Positions 33,933-40,940 of a stretch of DNA of 40,940 nt are shown here, one piece after another; the stretch's first letter is position 1; the number at the start of each line of letters is the position of its first letter. The notes beneath the pieces are model-generated. The model ran no database searches. It saw nothing but the letters and a program-made list of their open reading frames with translations, and was not told the DNA's origin. The stretch comes from Hyphomonadaceae bacterium (GTDB taxonomy: Bacteria; Pseudomonadota; Alphaproteobacteria; Caulobacterales; Hyphomonadaceae), in NCBI GenBank assembly GCA_028285145.1, contig JANQQC010000025.1:1-40940 (forward strand). Reading direction: 5' to 3'. The position numbers and the translations under genes were made by a program.

Positions 33933-33994
33933 GACATCCAGTTCGCGGGCAGGCGCGTACACAAAGGCAGAGTGTCCATGGAGAACACACTGCT

Positions 33995-34531
33995 ATGCGC
34001 CTTTCCCGCCTCTTCGCGCCCGCCGCAGTCGCCGCCGCTGTTCCGGCGGCTGGCTGTGTGTCGACCAATGTTGAAGACTTCGCCGACGCGCCCCGCCAGC
34101 TTGTCTTGGAGGAGTATTTCGAAGGAAAAACAACGGCCTATGGCTTGTTCGAGGATCGCTTCGGCAAGGTTCGCCGCCAATTCAAGGTCGATATCACCGG
34201 CACCGTGGAAGACGGCGTCCTGACGCTTGATGAACGCTTTGAGTATGACGATGGCGAGCGCGACACCCGTGTCTGGACCATCGAAATCCTTGGCAATGGC
34301 GAATATCGCGGCACAGCCGGCGATGTTCCGGGCTACGCGACCGGCAAGGTCGTCGGAAACGCCTTCAACTGGAAGTACAAGGTCGACCTGAAAGTCGGCG
34401 ACGACACCTGGAAAGTCGGCTTTGACGACTGGATGTACCTTTTGCCGGACGATGTGCTGATGAATCGGGCCTATGTGACCCGCTACGGCATCGAAATCGG
34501 TCAGGTCACCATCGCCTTCCAGAAGGGGTGA
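33995..34531 (+). CDS. DUF3833 lipoprotein
   Basis: A 178-aa exported protein with a signal peptide and AAGC lipobox (33995 start; GGAG is 11 nt upstream, an acceptable distance). The mature protein shows the DUF3833 pattern: FEGKTTAYGLFEDRFGKVRRQFKVDITG, then TLDERFEYDDGERDTRVWTI and WKYKVDLKVGDDTWKVGFDDWMYLLPDDVLMNRAYVTRYG. It is likely an eight- or ten-stranded beta-barrel in the periplasm, lipocalin-like in appearance. No function is established for the family. Confidence 0.85.
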   Translation: MRLSRLFAPAAVAAAVPAAGCVSTNVEDFADAPRQLVLEEYFEGKTTAYGLFEDRFGKVRRQFKVDITGTVEDGVLTLDERFEYDDGERDTRVWTIEILGNGEYRGTAGDVPGYATGKVVGNAFNWKYKVDLKVGDDTWKVGFDDWMYLLPDDVLMNRAYVTRYGIEIGQVTIAFQKG

Positions 34532-34582
34532 TCAAAGCAGGAACGGGGTAACACCCGGCGGCGTGTCTGCTATATCCAGCAG

Positions 34583-36916
34583 ATGAGCGCCGAACCGAAT
34601 CGCCCGTCCATTTCCCAGCTTGCCGCCGCGCGGGTGCCCACCGATGGTGGCGATGCCGCCTATCTGGACGGATTGAACCCCGAACAACGCGAAGCCGTCC
34701 TCCATACAGAGGGCCCGCTCCTTGTCCTCGCGGGCGCGGGCACAGGCAAAACCCGTGTGCTGACGACCCGGCTCGCCCACATCATCGCGACCCGCAAGGC
34801 GTGGCCGTCCCAGACGCTGACCGTGACCTTCACCAACAAGGCCGCCCGCGAAATGCGCGAGCGCGCCATGCAGCTGATCGGCCCGGATGGCGAGGGCCTG
34901 CGCTGGCTCGGCACCTTTCATTCGATCAGTGCGCAGATCCTGCGCCGCCATGCGGAGCTGGTCGGCCTGAAATCCTCCTTCACAATCCTCGACACCGACG
35001 ACCAGATCCGCCTCTGCAAGCAGATCATCGAGGCTGAGAACATCGATCCCAAGCGCTGGACGCCGCGCTTCCTCGCCGGGTTGATCGATGGCTGGAAAAA
35101 CCGCGCACTGACACCGGACAAGGTGCCGGGAGACGAGGCGTACCAGTTCGCCGACGGGCGCGGTATCAAATGCTACGAGATCTATCAGGCCCGCCTGAAA
35201 GTGCTGAACGCCTGCGATTTCGGCGATCTGCTCATCCACAACATCACCCTGTTCCAGCAGAACCCGGATCTGCTCGCCGACTTCCACTCCAAATTCAAAT
35301 ACATCCTCGTCGACGAGTATCAGGACACCAACGTCGCCCAGTATCTCTGGCTGCGGCTTCTGGCGCAGGGTAACTCCAACATTTGCTGCGTCGGCGATGA
35401 CGACCAGTCCATCTATGGCTGGCGCGGCGCGGAAGTGGACAACATCCTCCGCTTCGAGAAGGACTTTCCGGGGGCGAAAGTCATCCGGCTGGAGCGCAAT
35501 TACCGCTCCACCAAACACATCCTCGCCGCCGCCTCGTCCGTGATCGGCTTCAATAAGGGCCGCCTCGGCAAGACGCTTTATGTTGGCGATGAAGAGTCCG
35601 AAGACCCGGATGCCGAAAAGGTCAAAGTCCGTGGCCTGTGGGATGGCGAGGCCGAGGCCCGCCTCATCTCCGACGACATTGAGAGCTGGCGCAATACCGG
35701 GCGCAAATACGAAGACTGCGCCGTGCTCGTGCGCGCCTCCTGGCAGATGCGGCTCTTCGAAGAGCGTTTCATCATGCTGGGCATTCCATACCGCGTGATC
35801 GGCGGCCCGCGTTTCTTCGAGCGCGCCGAAATCCGCGATGCGCTCGCTTATCTCCGCCTCATCCGCTCGCCGGACGATGATCTCGCCTTTGAGCGCGTGG
35901 TGAACCAGCCCAAACGCGGCGTTGGGGCCTCCAGCCTGCAAAAGCTTCAGCGCTATGCCCGCGAAGACGGCCGTAGCCTGTTCGTGCTCACGCCGATGAT
36001 CCTGCAGACCGATGAGATCAAGGGCCCGGCCAAGCGCGGGCTCACCCAGTTCGTGGACCAGATCAATATGTGGCGCGACAAGCTCGCCGGCGGCATGCCG
36101 CACACCGATCTCGCCGAGATCATTCTGGAGGAGTCCGGCTATACCGACATGCTCCAGAAGGATCGCAGCCCGCAGGCGCAGACCCGGCTCGACAACCTCA
36201 AGGAGCTGATCAACGCCCTCAGCCAGTTTGACACGCTCACCGCCTTCCTCGAACACGTCGAGCTGGTCATGGATGTCTCCGGCGACAGTGGCGGCGACGA
36301 AGTTCAGATCATGACGCTGCACGGCGCGAAGGGCCTTGAATGGCCACTCGTCTTCCTGCCGGGCTGGGAAGAGGAGGTGTTTCCCTCCCGCCGTAGCCTT
36401 GATGAGAGCGGCATGAAGGGCCTCGAGGAAGAACGCCGCCTTGCCTATGTCGGCATTACGCGAGCCCGCGAATCCGCCCGCATCACCTTCGTTGCCAACC
36501 GCCAGATCTATGGCCGCTGGCAGTCCGTCCTGCCATCTCGCTTTGTCGACGAGCTCCCGCACGAGCATGTGGATGTCATGGCCGAGACCGGCTACTCGAC
36601 CCAGCCCGGCGCGGACACCGGCTTCTCCGGATCGATTGAGGATCTCGGAGAGCGCTCCACCTATGAAAGCCCCGGCTGGCGGCGCCTTCAGGCCAACTCA
36701 AAGCGCGGTGTGGCCGAGGCCCCGACCACAATCGAAGGCTCCGGCGAGCTCCTCGCAGCCTCCGGCGGCCCCTCCGCCTTCAAGATCGGCCAGCGCGTCT
36801 TCCACGACAAATTCGGCTATGGCCGCGTTAAAGCCGCCGAAGGCACGAAACTCACCGTCGACTTCGAGAAGACCGGCCAGAAGAAAGTCATCTCGACGTT
36901 CTTGCAGGGCGTATAG
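34583..36916 (+). CDS. uvrD: UvrD/PcrA-type superfamily 1 DNA helicase
   Basis: A 777-aa 3'-5' helicase used in nucleotide excision and mismatch repair and in clearing RecA filaments. Motif I is LAGAGTGKTRVL (Walker A) near residue 54; Ia/Ib include TFTNKAAREMRER; motif II is ILVDEYQDTN; motif III is VGDDDQSIYGWRGAE; motif IV ERNYRST; motif V MTLHGAKGLEW; motif VI EERRLAYVGITRARE. All are intact. The C-terminal end carries FHDKFGYGRVKAAEG with the Tudor-like RNA-polymerase-binding domain of UvrD/PcrA. The gene stands alone, with no clear ribosome binding site before the ATG. No LexA box was found upstream. Confidence 0.97.
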   Translation: MSAEPNRPSISQLAAARVPTDGGDAAYLDGLNPEQREAVLHTEGPLLVLAGAGTGKTRVLTTRLAHIIATRKAWPSQTLTVTFTNKAAREMRERAMQLIGPDGEGLRWLGTFHSISAQILRRHAELVGLKSSFTILDTDDQIRLCKQIIEAENIDPKRWTPRFLAGLIDGWKNRALTPDKVPGDEAYQFADGRGIKCYEIYQARLKVLNACDFGDLLIHNITLFQQNPDLLADFHSKFKYILVDEYQDTNVAQYLWLRLLAQGNSNICCVGDDDQSIYGWRGAEVDNILRFEKDFPGAKVIRLERNYRSTKHILAAASSVIGFNKGRLGKTLYVGDEESEDPDAEKVKVRGLWDGEAEARLISDDIESWRNTGRKYEDCAVLVRASWQMRLFEERFIMLGIPYRVIGGPRFFERAEIRDALAYLRLIRSPDDDLAFERVVNQPKRGVGASSLQKLQRYAREDGRSLFVLTPMILQTDEIKGPAKRGLTQFVDQINMWRDKLAGGMPHTDLAEIILEESGYTDMLQKDRSPQAQTRLDNLKELINALSQFDTLTAFLEHVELVMDVSGDSGGDEVQIMTLHGAKGLEWPLVFLPGWEEEVFPSRRSLDESGMKGLEEERRLAYVGITRARESARITFVANRQIYGRWQSVLPSRFVDELPHEHVDVMAETGYSTQPGADTGFSGSIEDLGERSTYESPGWRRLQANSKRGVAEAPTTIEGSGELLAASGGPSAFKIGQRVFHDKFGYGRVKAAEGTKLTVDFEKTGQKKVISTFLQGV

Positions 36917-37026
36917 GCCTCACTCGAGCGGCCCGTTACCAGATGGTAATCAATCTTAGGGCGAAAAAATGCTAATCTGTTCATGTGATTGCGCTCGCGA
37001 TCACACAAAAGTGGTGGGAGGAACAG
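36917..37026. other. uvrD to orphan gene spacer
   Basis: 110 bp with a small TTACC-AGAT-GGTAA hairpin at 36938-36951, without a T-run. The region before the orphan gene turns AT-rich (36960-36990), a possible promoter. Confidence 0.35.
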
Positions 37027-37704
37027 ATGAGCAATTCAAAGTCCGCTCTGCACGCGGATCACTTTCTAATGTCGATCGAAGAGGACGCTGGATTCGTCCG
37101 AGTCGGGGAGATGATCGCTAAGGCTGCGAAAGAACGAAAGAAAGCCGGTGCAGGTCTGCAAGCCATTCGAAGCTGGCTTGCCGGCGAGTTGGTCTCGGAC
37201 AAAGCGCTTTCGACAATTGAGAGAGCACAGGGTGGTTCGTGCACACAGGTTATCGGCGAGGGTGTTGAGGGCTTGGATGATTTCCTTGCCGTTGCCAACG
37301 CCCGCGCGATGCGACTGTTGCGGGCTTATCCTGAACGCTTCGACTATGCCGAGATTGTTTCACGGCTATCGCAAGGTTCCAAGATCGTTGCTGAGCTAGA
37401 AGATGGATTTGTCGAAGACGTCCTAATTCAAACGGCGAGCAGACGTCGATATGATCCTGCTTTCAATCGAAGAGTTGAAGCTGAGCTAGCTGACGTTCAA
37501 CGCAAAAGCAGCAGCGTCGAAAGACTCACTGCAACAATAGCTCATAGCGATAACAACGGCGGAGCCGGGGGCGATACCCCTGTCGCCGCAGCAAAAGCGA
37601 GATGCACCATCAATGGGAGGCCAGCTTCATGCACCCTCGTGGTGATACTGATCATAGTGGTGATCGTGGTTTCGAAGGTGAACAAAGCCAATGAAAAGGA
37701 CTAA
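37027..37704 (+). CDS. orphan protein with C-terminal membrane anchor
   Basis: A 225-aa protein that I cannot place. ATG at 37027 follows GGGAGG at 6 nt, an excellent ribosome binding site; the in-frame extension to 36985 is not needed. Residues 1-165 look helical and soluble, rich in Glu, Lys and Ala (DAGFVRVGEMIAKAAKERKKAG; FDYAEIVSRLSQGSKIV). A glycine-rich linker (NNGGAGGDTPVAAAKAR) leads to a CTINGRPASC segment with two cysteines, then a single hydrophobic helix (about 198-216) and a short lysine-rich tail: a tail-anchored layout. No signal peptide. GC content and codon choice are lower than in neighbours, with frequent CTA, GCA and AGC codons, which suggests later acquisition. It shares a hairpin end with the converging SDR gene. 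Confidence 0.75.
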   Translation: MSNSKSALHADHFLMSIEEDAGFVRVGEMIAKAAKERKKAGAGLQAIRSWLAGELVSDKALSTIERAQGGSCTQVIGEGVEGLDDFLAVANARAMRLLRAYPERFDYAEIVSRLSQGSKIVAELEDGFVEDVLIQTASRRRYDPAFNRRVEAELADVQRKSSSVERLTATIAHSDNNGGAGGDTPVAAAKARCTINGRPASCTLVVILIIVVIVVSKVNKANEKD

Positions 37705-37735
37705 TCGAGCAAGTACCGCTGGTTTGCCGGATTAG
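37701..37735. terminator. shared hairpin at convergent gene ends
   Basis: CTAATC (37701-37706) pairs with GATTAG (37730-37735), and GCAA with TTGC inside, giving an imperfect stem with an internal mismatch. The stop codons of the orphan gene (TAA 37702-37704) and of the SDR gene (TAA on minus at 37734-37732) both lie inside the arms. On the minus strand TCCTTTTC follows, so it may terminate the SDR transcript. The T-run is weak. Confidence 0.5.
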
Positions 37736-38520
37736 GCCTTCCCAGGCGTTGCAAATGGATGCCCGGCTGAAAGCCCGCCACACACCGGCAGCGCCTGTCC
37801 GTTCACATACGAGCTGTCATCGCTCGCGAGGAACAGCGCCGCGCCTGCAATCTCTTCAGGCACGCCATAACGGCGCAGCGGGTTCAGCTGGCCAAGCTTG
37901 TGTTCGGAGCCACGGTCCCGCGCAATGTCGAAGATCGGCTTGGTCATGCCCGTCTCGATCAGGCCGGGGCAGATCGCGTTCACGCGTACGCCGGTATTGT
38001 AGAGCTGATAGGACAGTGTCTGCGCGAGGCTGATCACGCCCGCCTTGGAGGCCGCATAAGCCGGCCCGCCCGCATTCGAGCGCAGCCCGGCAACAGACGC
38101 CGTCATGATCAGAGAGCCCTTGCCCTGTTTCACCATGTGCGGCGAGGCTTTCTGCGCCATCAGGAAGGGCCCCAGCGTATTGATTCGCATGATTTCCATG
38201 AACTGGTCGGGCGTCGTATCCGCGAGCCCGATCGCCCCGCCGGACACCCCGGCATTGGCGTAAGTCACATCGAGGCCGTCAAAGGTCGACAGAGCGAGGT
38301 CGACCAGCGCGGCGACATCGGCTTCCTTGCCGGCATCGGCCGGCTGGGAGACGAGCCGGTCCTCGGCATCCGCCAGCGAGACGGTTTCATTCAGGCCATC
38401 GGCATTGATGTCCGAGGCGACAACATTCGCGCCTTCTTTCAGGAAAAGATGCGTCGTGGCGCGGCCGATCCCGCTGCCCGCTCCGGTGACAATCGCTGTG
38501 CGCCCGTCCAGTCGTCCCAT
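37732..38520 (-). CDS. short-chain dehydrogenase/reductase (SDR)
   Basis: A 262-aa classical SDR using NAD(P)H. ATG at 38520 has GAGAGGA upstream; the longer frame from 38646 is rejected. The cofactor motif TGAGSGIGRATTHLF is at residue 13 (T-G-x3-G-x-G), followed by ASDINADG suggesting NAD preference. NAGVSGG is the structural motif. The catalytic Tyr-x3-Lys is in PAYAASKAGVISLAQTLS, with the Ser in MTASVAGLRS, and CPGLIETGMTKPIFD follows. All active-site residues are present. The substrate is unknown. Confidence 0.93.
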   Translation of the reverse strand: MGRLDGRTAIVTGAGSGIGRATTHLFLKEGANVVASDINADGLNETVSLADAEDRLVSQPADAGKEADVAALVDLALSTFDGLDVTYANAGVSGGAIGLADTTPDQFMEIMRINTLGPFLMAQKASPHMVKQGKGSLIMTASVAGLRSNAGGPAYAASKAGVISLAQTLSYQLYNTGVRVNAICPGLIETGMTKPIFDIARDRGSEHKLGQLNPLRRYGVPEEIAGAALFLASDDSSYVNGQALPVCGGLSAGHPFATPGKA

Positions 38521-38644
38521 GGTGTTTCCTCTCAAATCCGGTTTCGGCGCGGACGTTAGACACGCTCGGCGCGGGCGGGAAGGGTGCCGCCGCGTGAATC
38601 GCCTCATCTTGGCGCGGCCCGCAATTCCGCTTAGGGCAGCAGGC
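38521..38644. other. divergent spacer between SDR and TRIC genes
   Basis: 124 bp between divergent starts. Nothing convincing was found beyond the SDR ribosome binding site at its left end. Confidence 0.4.
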
Positions 38645-39277
38645 ATGCATTTGCTCGCCGATCTTCTTGTCTGGTTCGCCTATGTCGGCACCGCCGTCTT
38701 CGCCATTTCCGGCGCGCTGCTGGGGCTGCGCAAGGAGATGGACATTATCGGCGTCTCCTTCGTCGCCACGCTCACCGGCATTGGCGGCGGCACGATCCGC
38801 GACCTGTTGCTGGGCGATGCTCCCGTCGGCTGGGTGCGCGAGCCCATAGAGCTGATCATCTGCGTCGTCTTCGCGGTTGCGGTCAGCTTCTTCAACAAGG
38901 CGCTGGTTGGCCGGCGGATGACATGGCTGCTCTATGCGGACGCCATCGGCATGGCGCTGTTCGCGGTGCTCGGCGCAGCCAAGGCCGAAACGCTCGGCGC
39001 GCACCCCTTCGTCGCCGTCCTGTTCGGCGCGATGAGCGCGACCTTTGGTGGAATCATCCGCGACATTATCTGCAATGAGACCCCGGTGATCTTTCAGAAG
39101 GAGATTTATGTCTCCGCCGCGCTGCTCGGGGCGTTCGTGTTTATCGCAACGCCGGCGACGCTGGGCTTTGAGGTGCGGGCGTTGCTGGGGCTCGGGGCAG
39201 GGCTGGTGCTGCGCCTGTGCGCCATCTGGTTCGACTGGCGGATGCCGTTCCCCCGCTACGCAGACCCCAGGTCCTGA
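38645..39277 (+). CDS. trimeric intracellular cation channel (TRIC, UPF0126) family protein
   Basis: A 210-aa inner-membrane protein with the two tandem UPF0126/TRIC repeats. The first is GTAVFAISGALLGLRKEMDI with LTGIGGGTIRDLLLGDAPVGW, the second DAIGMALFAVLGAAKAE with SATFGGIIRDIICNETPVIF. The paired G-G-G-T-I-R-D type motif is what identifies the family. About seven membrane segments are expected. Bacterial TRIC homologues conduct K+ as trimers. I chose the ATG at 38645; the frame upstream to 38327 lies opposite the SDR gene and shows no family likeness. The stop is followed within 8 bp by the terminator of the minus-strand structured transcript. Confidence 0.92.
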   Translation: MHLLADLLVWFAYVGTAVFAISGALLGLRKEMDIIGVSFVATLTGIGGGTIRDLLLGDAPVGWVREPIELIICVVFAVAVSFFNKALVGRRMTWLLYADAIGMALFAVLGAAKAETLGAHPFVAVLFGAMSATFGGIIRDIICNETPVIFQKEIYVSAALLGAFVFIATPATLGFEVRALLGLGAGLVLRLCAIWFDWRMPFPRYADPRS

Positions 39278-39280
39278 ATC

Positions 39281-39308
39281 AAAAAGGCCGCCCCCTCGGG
39301 GACGGCCT
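39281..39308 (-). terminator. strong terminator of the small structured transcript
   Basis: AGGCCG and CCCC (39285-39294) pair with GGGG and CGGCCT (39298-39308) around a CTC loop, with one bulged A. On the minus strand TTTTTGATT follows. It is a very stable GC-rich stem. It lies just past the TRIC gene on + but is oriented for minus-strand transcription. Confidence 0.85.
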
Positions 39309-39490
39309 CCGTGAGCCGGTCGGCTCTTGAATCCTGGGGAGTCCCCCATCTGGTCTTAGAGGACGCGAAGAGGTTGCTCCACGTGTCCACCAATTCCAAC
39401 GGACCCAATCGCCGTTCCTGGTTTCTCACTTGACATTGGATCACCTCCTTTCAGCTGTTGAACAGTATGTCCGCATCCGGTGCGGACACG
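39309..39490 (-). ncRNA. structured small transcript with micro-ORF (candidate regulatory RNA)
   Basis: On the minus strand, from a perfect 8-bp hairpin TGTCCGCA/TGCGGACA (39468-39488) to the terminator, the sequence holds the strong ribosome binding site and 26-codon ORF, then hairpins TGGGG/CCCCA (39335-39348) and GAGCC/GGCTC (39313-39326). The whole unit of about 200 nt is bounded, compact and unrelated to the neighbouring genes. No promoter was identified with confidence; TTGATT at 39519-39514 could be a -35. I do not recognise a named RNA family. Confidence 0.45.
39356..39436 (-). CDS. 26-aa micro-ORF with extreme Shine-Dalgarno
   Basis: ATG at 39436 opens 26 codons (starting MSSEKPGTAIGSVG, ending EQPLRVL) to a TAA at 39356-39358. 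The 15 nt at 39452-39438 on the minus strand are exactly complementary to the 3' tail of 16S rRNA (GGATCACCTCCTTTC), and AGGAGG is ideally spaced from the ATG. The peptide is glycine-rich, not hydrophobic and resembles no leader I know. Either it is a real small protein, or the ORF is part of an RNA that captures ribosomes. Confidence 0.55.
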   Translation of the reverse strand: MSSEKPGTAIGSVGIGGHVEQPLRVL

Positions 39491-39583
39491 ATAAGTAAGC
39501 ATGACTCGCGCCTAATCAAAGATGAACAATCGCGACGCGCGAAAGATTTTGCGGGAATTCGTGTGAGCAGAGCAGAATTCTGT

Positions 39584-40162
39584 TCAGGCGCGGCTTAGCG
39601 GTACGGCATGGCCGATCAGGAGTTTGAGAAACAAAAGCAGCTCGAACCATTCAAGTCCGGGCGTTGGTCCGATCATGTAAATGATCAATAGCGATGCCAC
39701 GACATACAGCGTCGCGGCCATTGGCGACTTCAGCAATTCGGACGTGTTGACGAGGATGAAAGCCGAGATCATCAGCCAACCGCCCATAATGATCATGAAA
39801 GACAGATCGAATGGTGCGCCTCGGAAGAGCCAAGCGACCAATGCAATATGTAAGAGGTGCAGGGTGATGAATGAGAGGTGATCTTTCGCGGTCTGGCCCG
39901 CGCGGTGATACCAGCGCCTCGTTGTATCGGTCATGTTGCAGACTGCGCCGCCGATCACATCGAACGCAATGATAGACCCGATGAGAATGCGGACCCAATC
40001 GAACCCCGCCAGAGTTAGATGGACGCCGACAACCACCGCACTGACAAGGCTTACGCCGATGACGATAGCGTTTTCACCAGCGGTCATTCCAGGGCCAACC
40101 AGCCTGTCCCATGCGCCTAACAGACCGGATCGGGGCTCAGGAAGTGTTCTTTGCACAATCAT
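39584..40162 (-). CDS. hypothetical six-helix membrane protein
   Basis: A 192-aa integral membrane protein. About six hydrophobic segments are seen, roughly at residues 28-50, 54-76, 92-113, 118-139, 146-165 and 168-186. Conserved-looking polar positions lie between them: TDTTRRWYHRAGQTAKDHLSF contains a basic cluster and His, and HLLHIALVAW has two His in a helix. An intramembrane Asp (AFDVIGGAV) is notable. No family is recognised. Start at 40162 gives MIVQRTLPEPRSG; a later ATG exists (PGMTAGENA) that would give five or six helices as well. It is a lone gene with the REP-like element upstream. Confidence 0.75.
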   Translation of the reverse strand: MIVQRTLPEPRSGLLGAWDRLVGPGMTAGENAIVIGVSLVSAVVVGVHLTLAGFDWVRILIGSIIAFDVIGGAVCNMTDTTRRWYHRAGQTAKDHLSFITLHLLHIALVAWLFRGAPFDLSFMIIMGGWLMISAFILVNTSELLKSPMAATLYVVASLLIIYMIGPTPGLEWFELLLFLKLLIGHAVPLSRA

Positions 40163-40380
40163 CTCGAGGTTTATGGATGAGTCTGAGCTTACCTATATTG
40201 GAAATCGGCAAGATGCTCACAACCCGTCCCACTCCTCATCTTGAGCCTGTCGAAGGGTTAGAGCCGGAAGTGATACGACCTCTCAGTCTCGCCGCCCTTC
40301 GACCTGATTGAAGGGCACATCTCTCGCGTCCTACGGGAGAGGTCGCAACGAAAATCGATCAAACGTACTCGTCCCGGACA
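40163..40380. repeat. REP-like palindromic repeat region
   Basis: About 218 bp between two minus-strand genes. CATCTTGAGCCTGTCGAAGGG (40238-40257) resembles the widespread alphaproteobacterial repeat CCTTCGACAGGCTCAGGATGAG. It is followed by CCCTTCG (40295-40301), and GCCCTTC/GAAGGGC (40294-40300 and 40310-40316) makes a 7-bp hairpin. It is probably an intergenic mobile-type REP element. No gene was seen. Confidence 0.55.
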
Positions 40381-40680
40381 TTAGCGAAATGCTTCGTTTT
40401 CTATATCTAGATCAAGGCGCTCGGATCGAAAAAAGGCGAAGCCCAGCAAGCCATTAACCGTTAGGATGACGAAAACGGCAACCCATTCAAGGTGGGTATT
40501 GTTGAAGTATAGGGCCACGCTAAATGAAAATACTGCACTGATCGAAATCAGTAGACGAAAATATTTGATACGGCTGTAGTATCGCAGCACAGATTTGCAG
40601 TCTGGACAGATAATCCGCTCACCAAGCTTGGGTCGAGGCGTGAAAAGGAGATAGTCCCAATTGCATACGGGACACTTCAT
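40381..40680 (-). CDS. small zinc-ribbon membrane protein
   Basis: A 99-aa protein. Two CxxC knuckles (CPVCNWDY near residue 3, CPDCKSVLRYY near 25) form a zinc ribbon at the N-terminus. Two hydrophobic spans follow (about 43-60 and 67-86), then an acidic tail. The layout resembles zinc-ribbon and membrane-anchored proteins of unknown role. GC is lower than the window average. No ribosome binding site is obvious. It lies near the right-hand end and is not in an operon. Confidence 0.7.
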   Translation of the reverse strand: MKCPVCNWDYLLFTPRPKLGERIICPDCKSVLRYYSRIKYFRLLISISAVFSFSVALYFNNTHLEWVAVFVILTVNGLLGFAFFRSERLDLDIENEAFR

Positions 40681-40940
40681 GCGACCGCCTCCAAATGTAT
40701 GACATCATACTGGTGCGATGTAGTTTACAAGGTCACAATTGAATGTTCGCGACTAGGTAATGATATCCGATACGTTGCTGAGGGCGGTCGGCTAACGGCA
40801 TCTATCCCCGCCTTTTCGCCCGCAGATATTGCAGCTTGCAGAAACTTATCCCCCTCCTGTGTGCCACAGCTATGATCCAGTGATCGCTCCCCTGAAGGGC
40901 CGGGTCGGCCGTCTGGCTTTGGGGGGCGAGGTCGCGGTCT
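40681..40940. other. right-edge region without protein gene; possible start of a structural RNA
   Basis: 260 bp without a credible ORF. TATGAT at 40871-40876 is a good -10 for + transcription. It is followed by GC-rich, hairpin-prone sequence (from about 40885) with GGGTCGGCCGTCTGGC, which resembles the 5' strand of type A RNase P RNA. The conserved GAGGAAAGTCC box would lie outside the window, so this cannot be confirmed. Confidence 0.25.

Noticed and set aside
34520..34582. LexA box before uvrD.
   Set aside because: A GAAC is present but position +7 reads CACC, so the repeat is not complete.
34532..36568. A 678-codon open frame on the minus strand opposite uvrD.
   Set aside because: uvrD carries all seven helicase motifs on the + strand. 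The antisense frame is a by-product of strong third-position GC bias and shows no domain.
39438..39452. Fragment of a 16S rRNA 3' end on the + strand.
   Set aside because: Only 15 nt match the 16S tail and no further rRNA sequence flanks it. It is better read as an extended Shine-Dalgarno on the minus strand.
1..40940. CRISPR array, insertion sequence or prophage.
   Set aside because: No regularly spaced direct repeats, transposase, integrase or phage structural genes were seen in the window.

Overview
The window is chromosomal DNA of an alphaproteobacterium, most likely from the Caulobacterales/Hyphomonadaceae-Maricaulales side of the class. The evidence is the imuA-imuB-dnaE2 mutagenesis operon behind a GAAC-N7-GAAC LexA box, a DUF3035/BamF lipoprotein downstream of ileS-lspA, a DUF4169 protein downstream of fumC, an IleS with a degenerate C-terminal zinc site, and a TonB receptor set beside bacterioferritin. 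This placement is inference from gene content; no rRNA is present. Most of the window is dense housekeeping DNA, and no insertion sequence, prophage or CRISPR array was seen.

Layout. 1-308 is the start of a secreted YceI-like lipoprotein that runs off the left edge. 402-4466 holds a degenerate Tag-like glycosylase, fumC with two small downstream genes, and hemH followed by a RusA-like resolvase. 4463-8382 holds a GNAT acetyltransferase, oxyR, a dicarboxylate:cation symporter and a periplasmic SIMPL protein. A tRNA with anticodon CAU (probably the lysidine-modified Ile tRNA) lies at 8411-8487. 8504-11688 is an iron block: FecA-like TonB receptor, bacterioferritin and Bfd, with Fur-like boxes. 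11758-17342 is the SOS mutagenesis cassette. 17408-24617 holds a TIGR03084 protein, YmdB-like phosphodiesterase, a large acidic lipoprotein, a YgjP-like metalloprotease, a HAD hydrolase, a MaoC hydratase, ribF and a GST-like protein. 24797-31627 is an ileS-lspA-bamF-M16-M16 run devoted to translation and envelope proteins. 31624-36916 holds a TPR-type lipoprotein, an old-yellow-enzyme homologue, a DUF3833 lipoprotein and uvrD. 37027-40680 is more accessory: an orphan tail-anchored protein, an SDR, a TRIC channel, a small structured transcript with a 26-codon ORF, and two small membrane proteins. The right edge may carry the first bases of a structural RNA, possibly rnpB.

How the parts work together. 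Iron is the first theme: ferrochelatase, FecA-like uptake, Bfr storage and Bfd release. The bfd promoter region carries two Fur-like boxes and stands back to back, within about 85 bp, with the LexA-controlled imuA promoter. Oxidative and DNA damage responses (oxyR, imuABdnaE2, uvrD, RusA-like, Tag-like) are the second theme. Lipoprotein maturation (lspA) beside several lipoprotein genes is the third.

The best candidates for new biology are: (a) the minus-strand transcript at about 39281-39490, with a 15-nt perfect complement to the 16S rRNA tail just before a 26-aa ORF, flanked by hairpins and closed by a strong terminator; (b) the Fur/LexA back-to-back control region with both genes possibly leaderless; (c) a codon-usage discontinuity confined to the IleS editing domain; (d) the orphan membrane-anchored protein at 37027-37704; and (e) the habit of sharing a CTAG/TTAG stop overlap at convergent gene ends.
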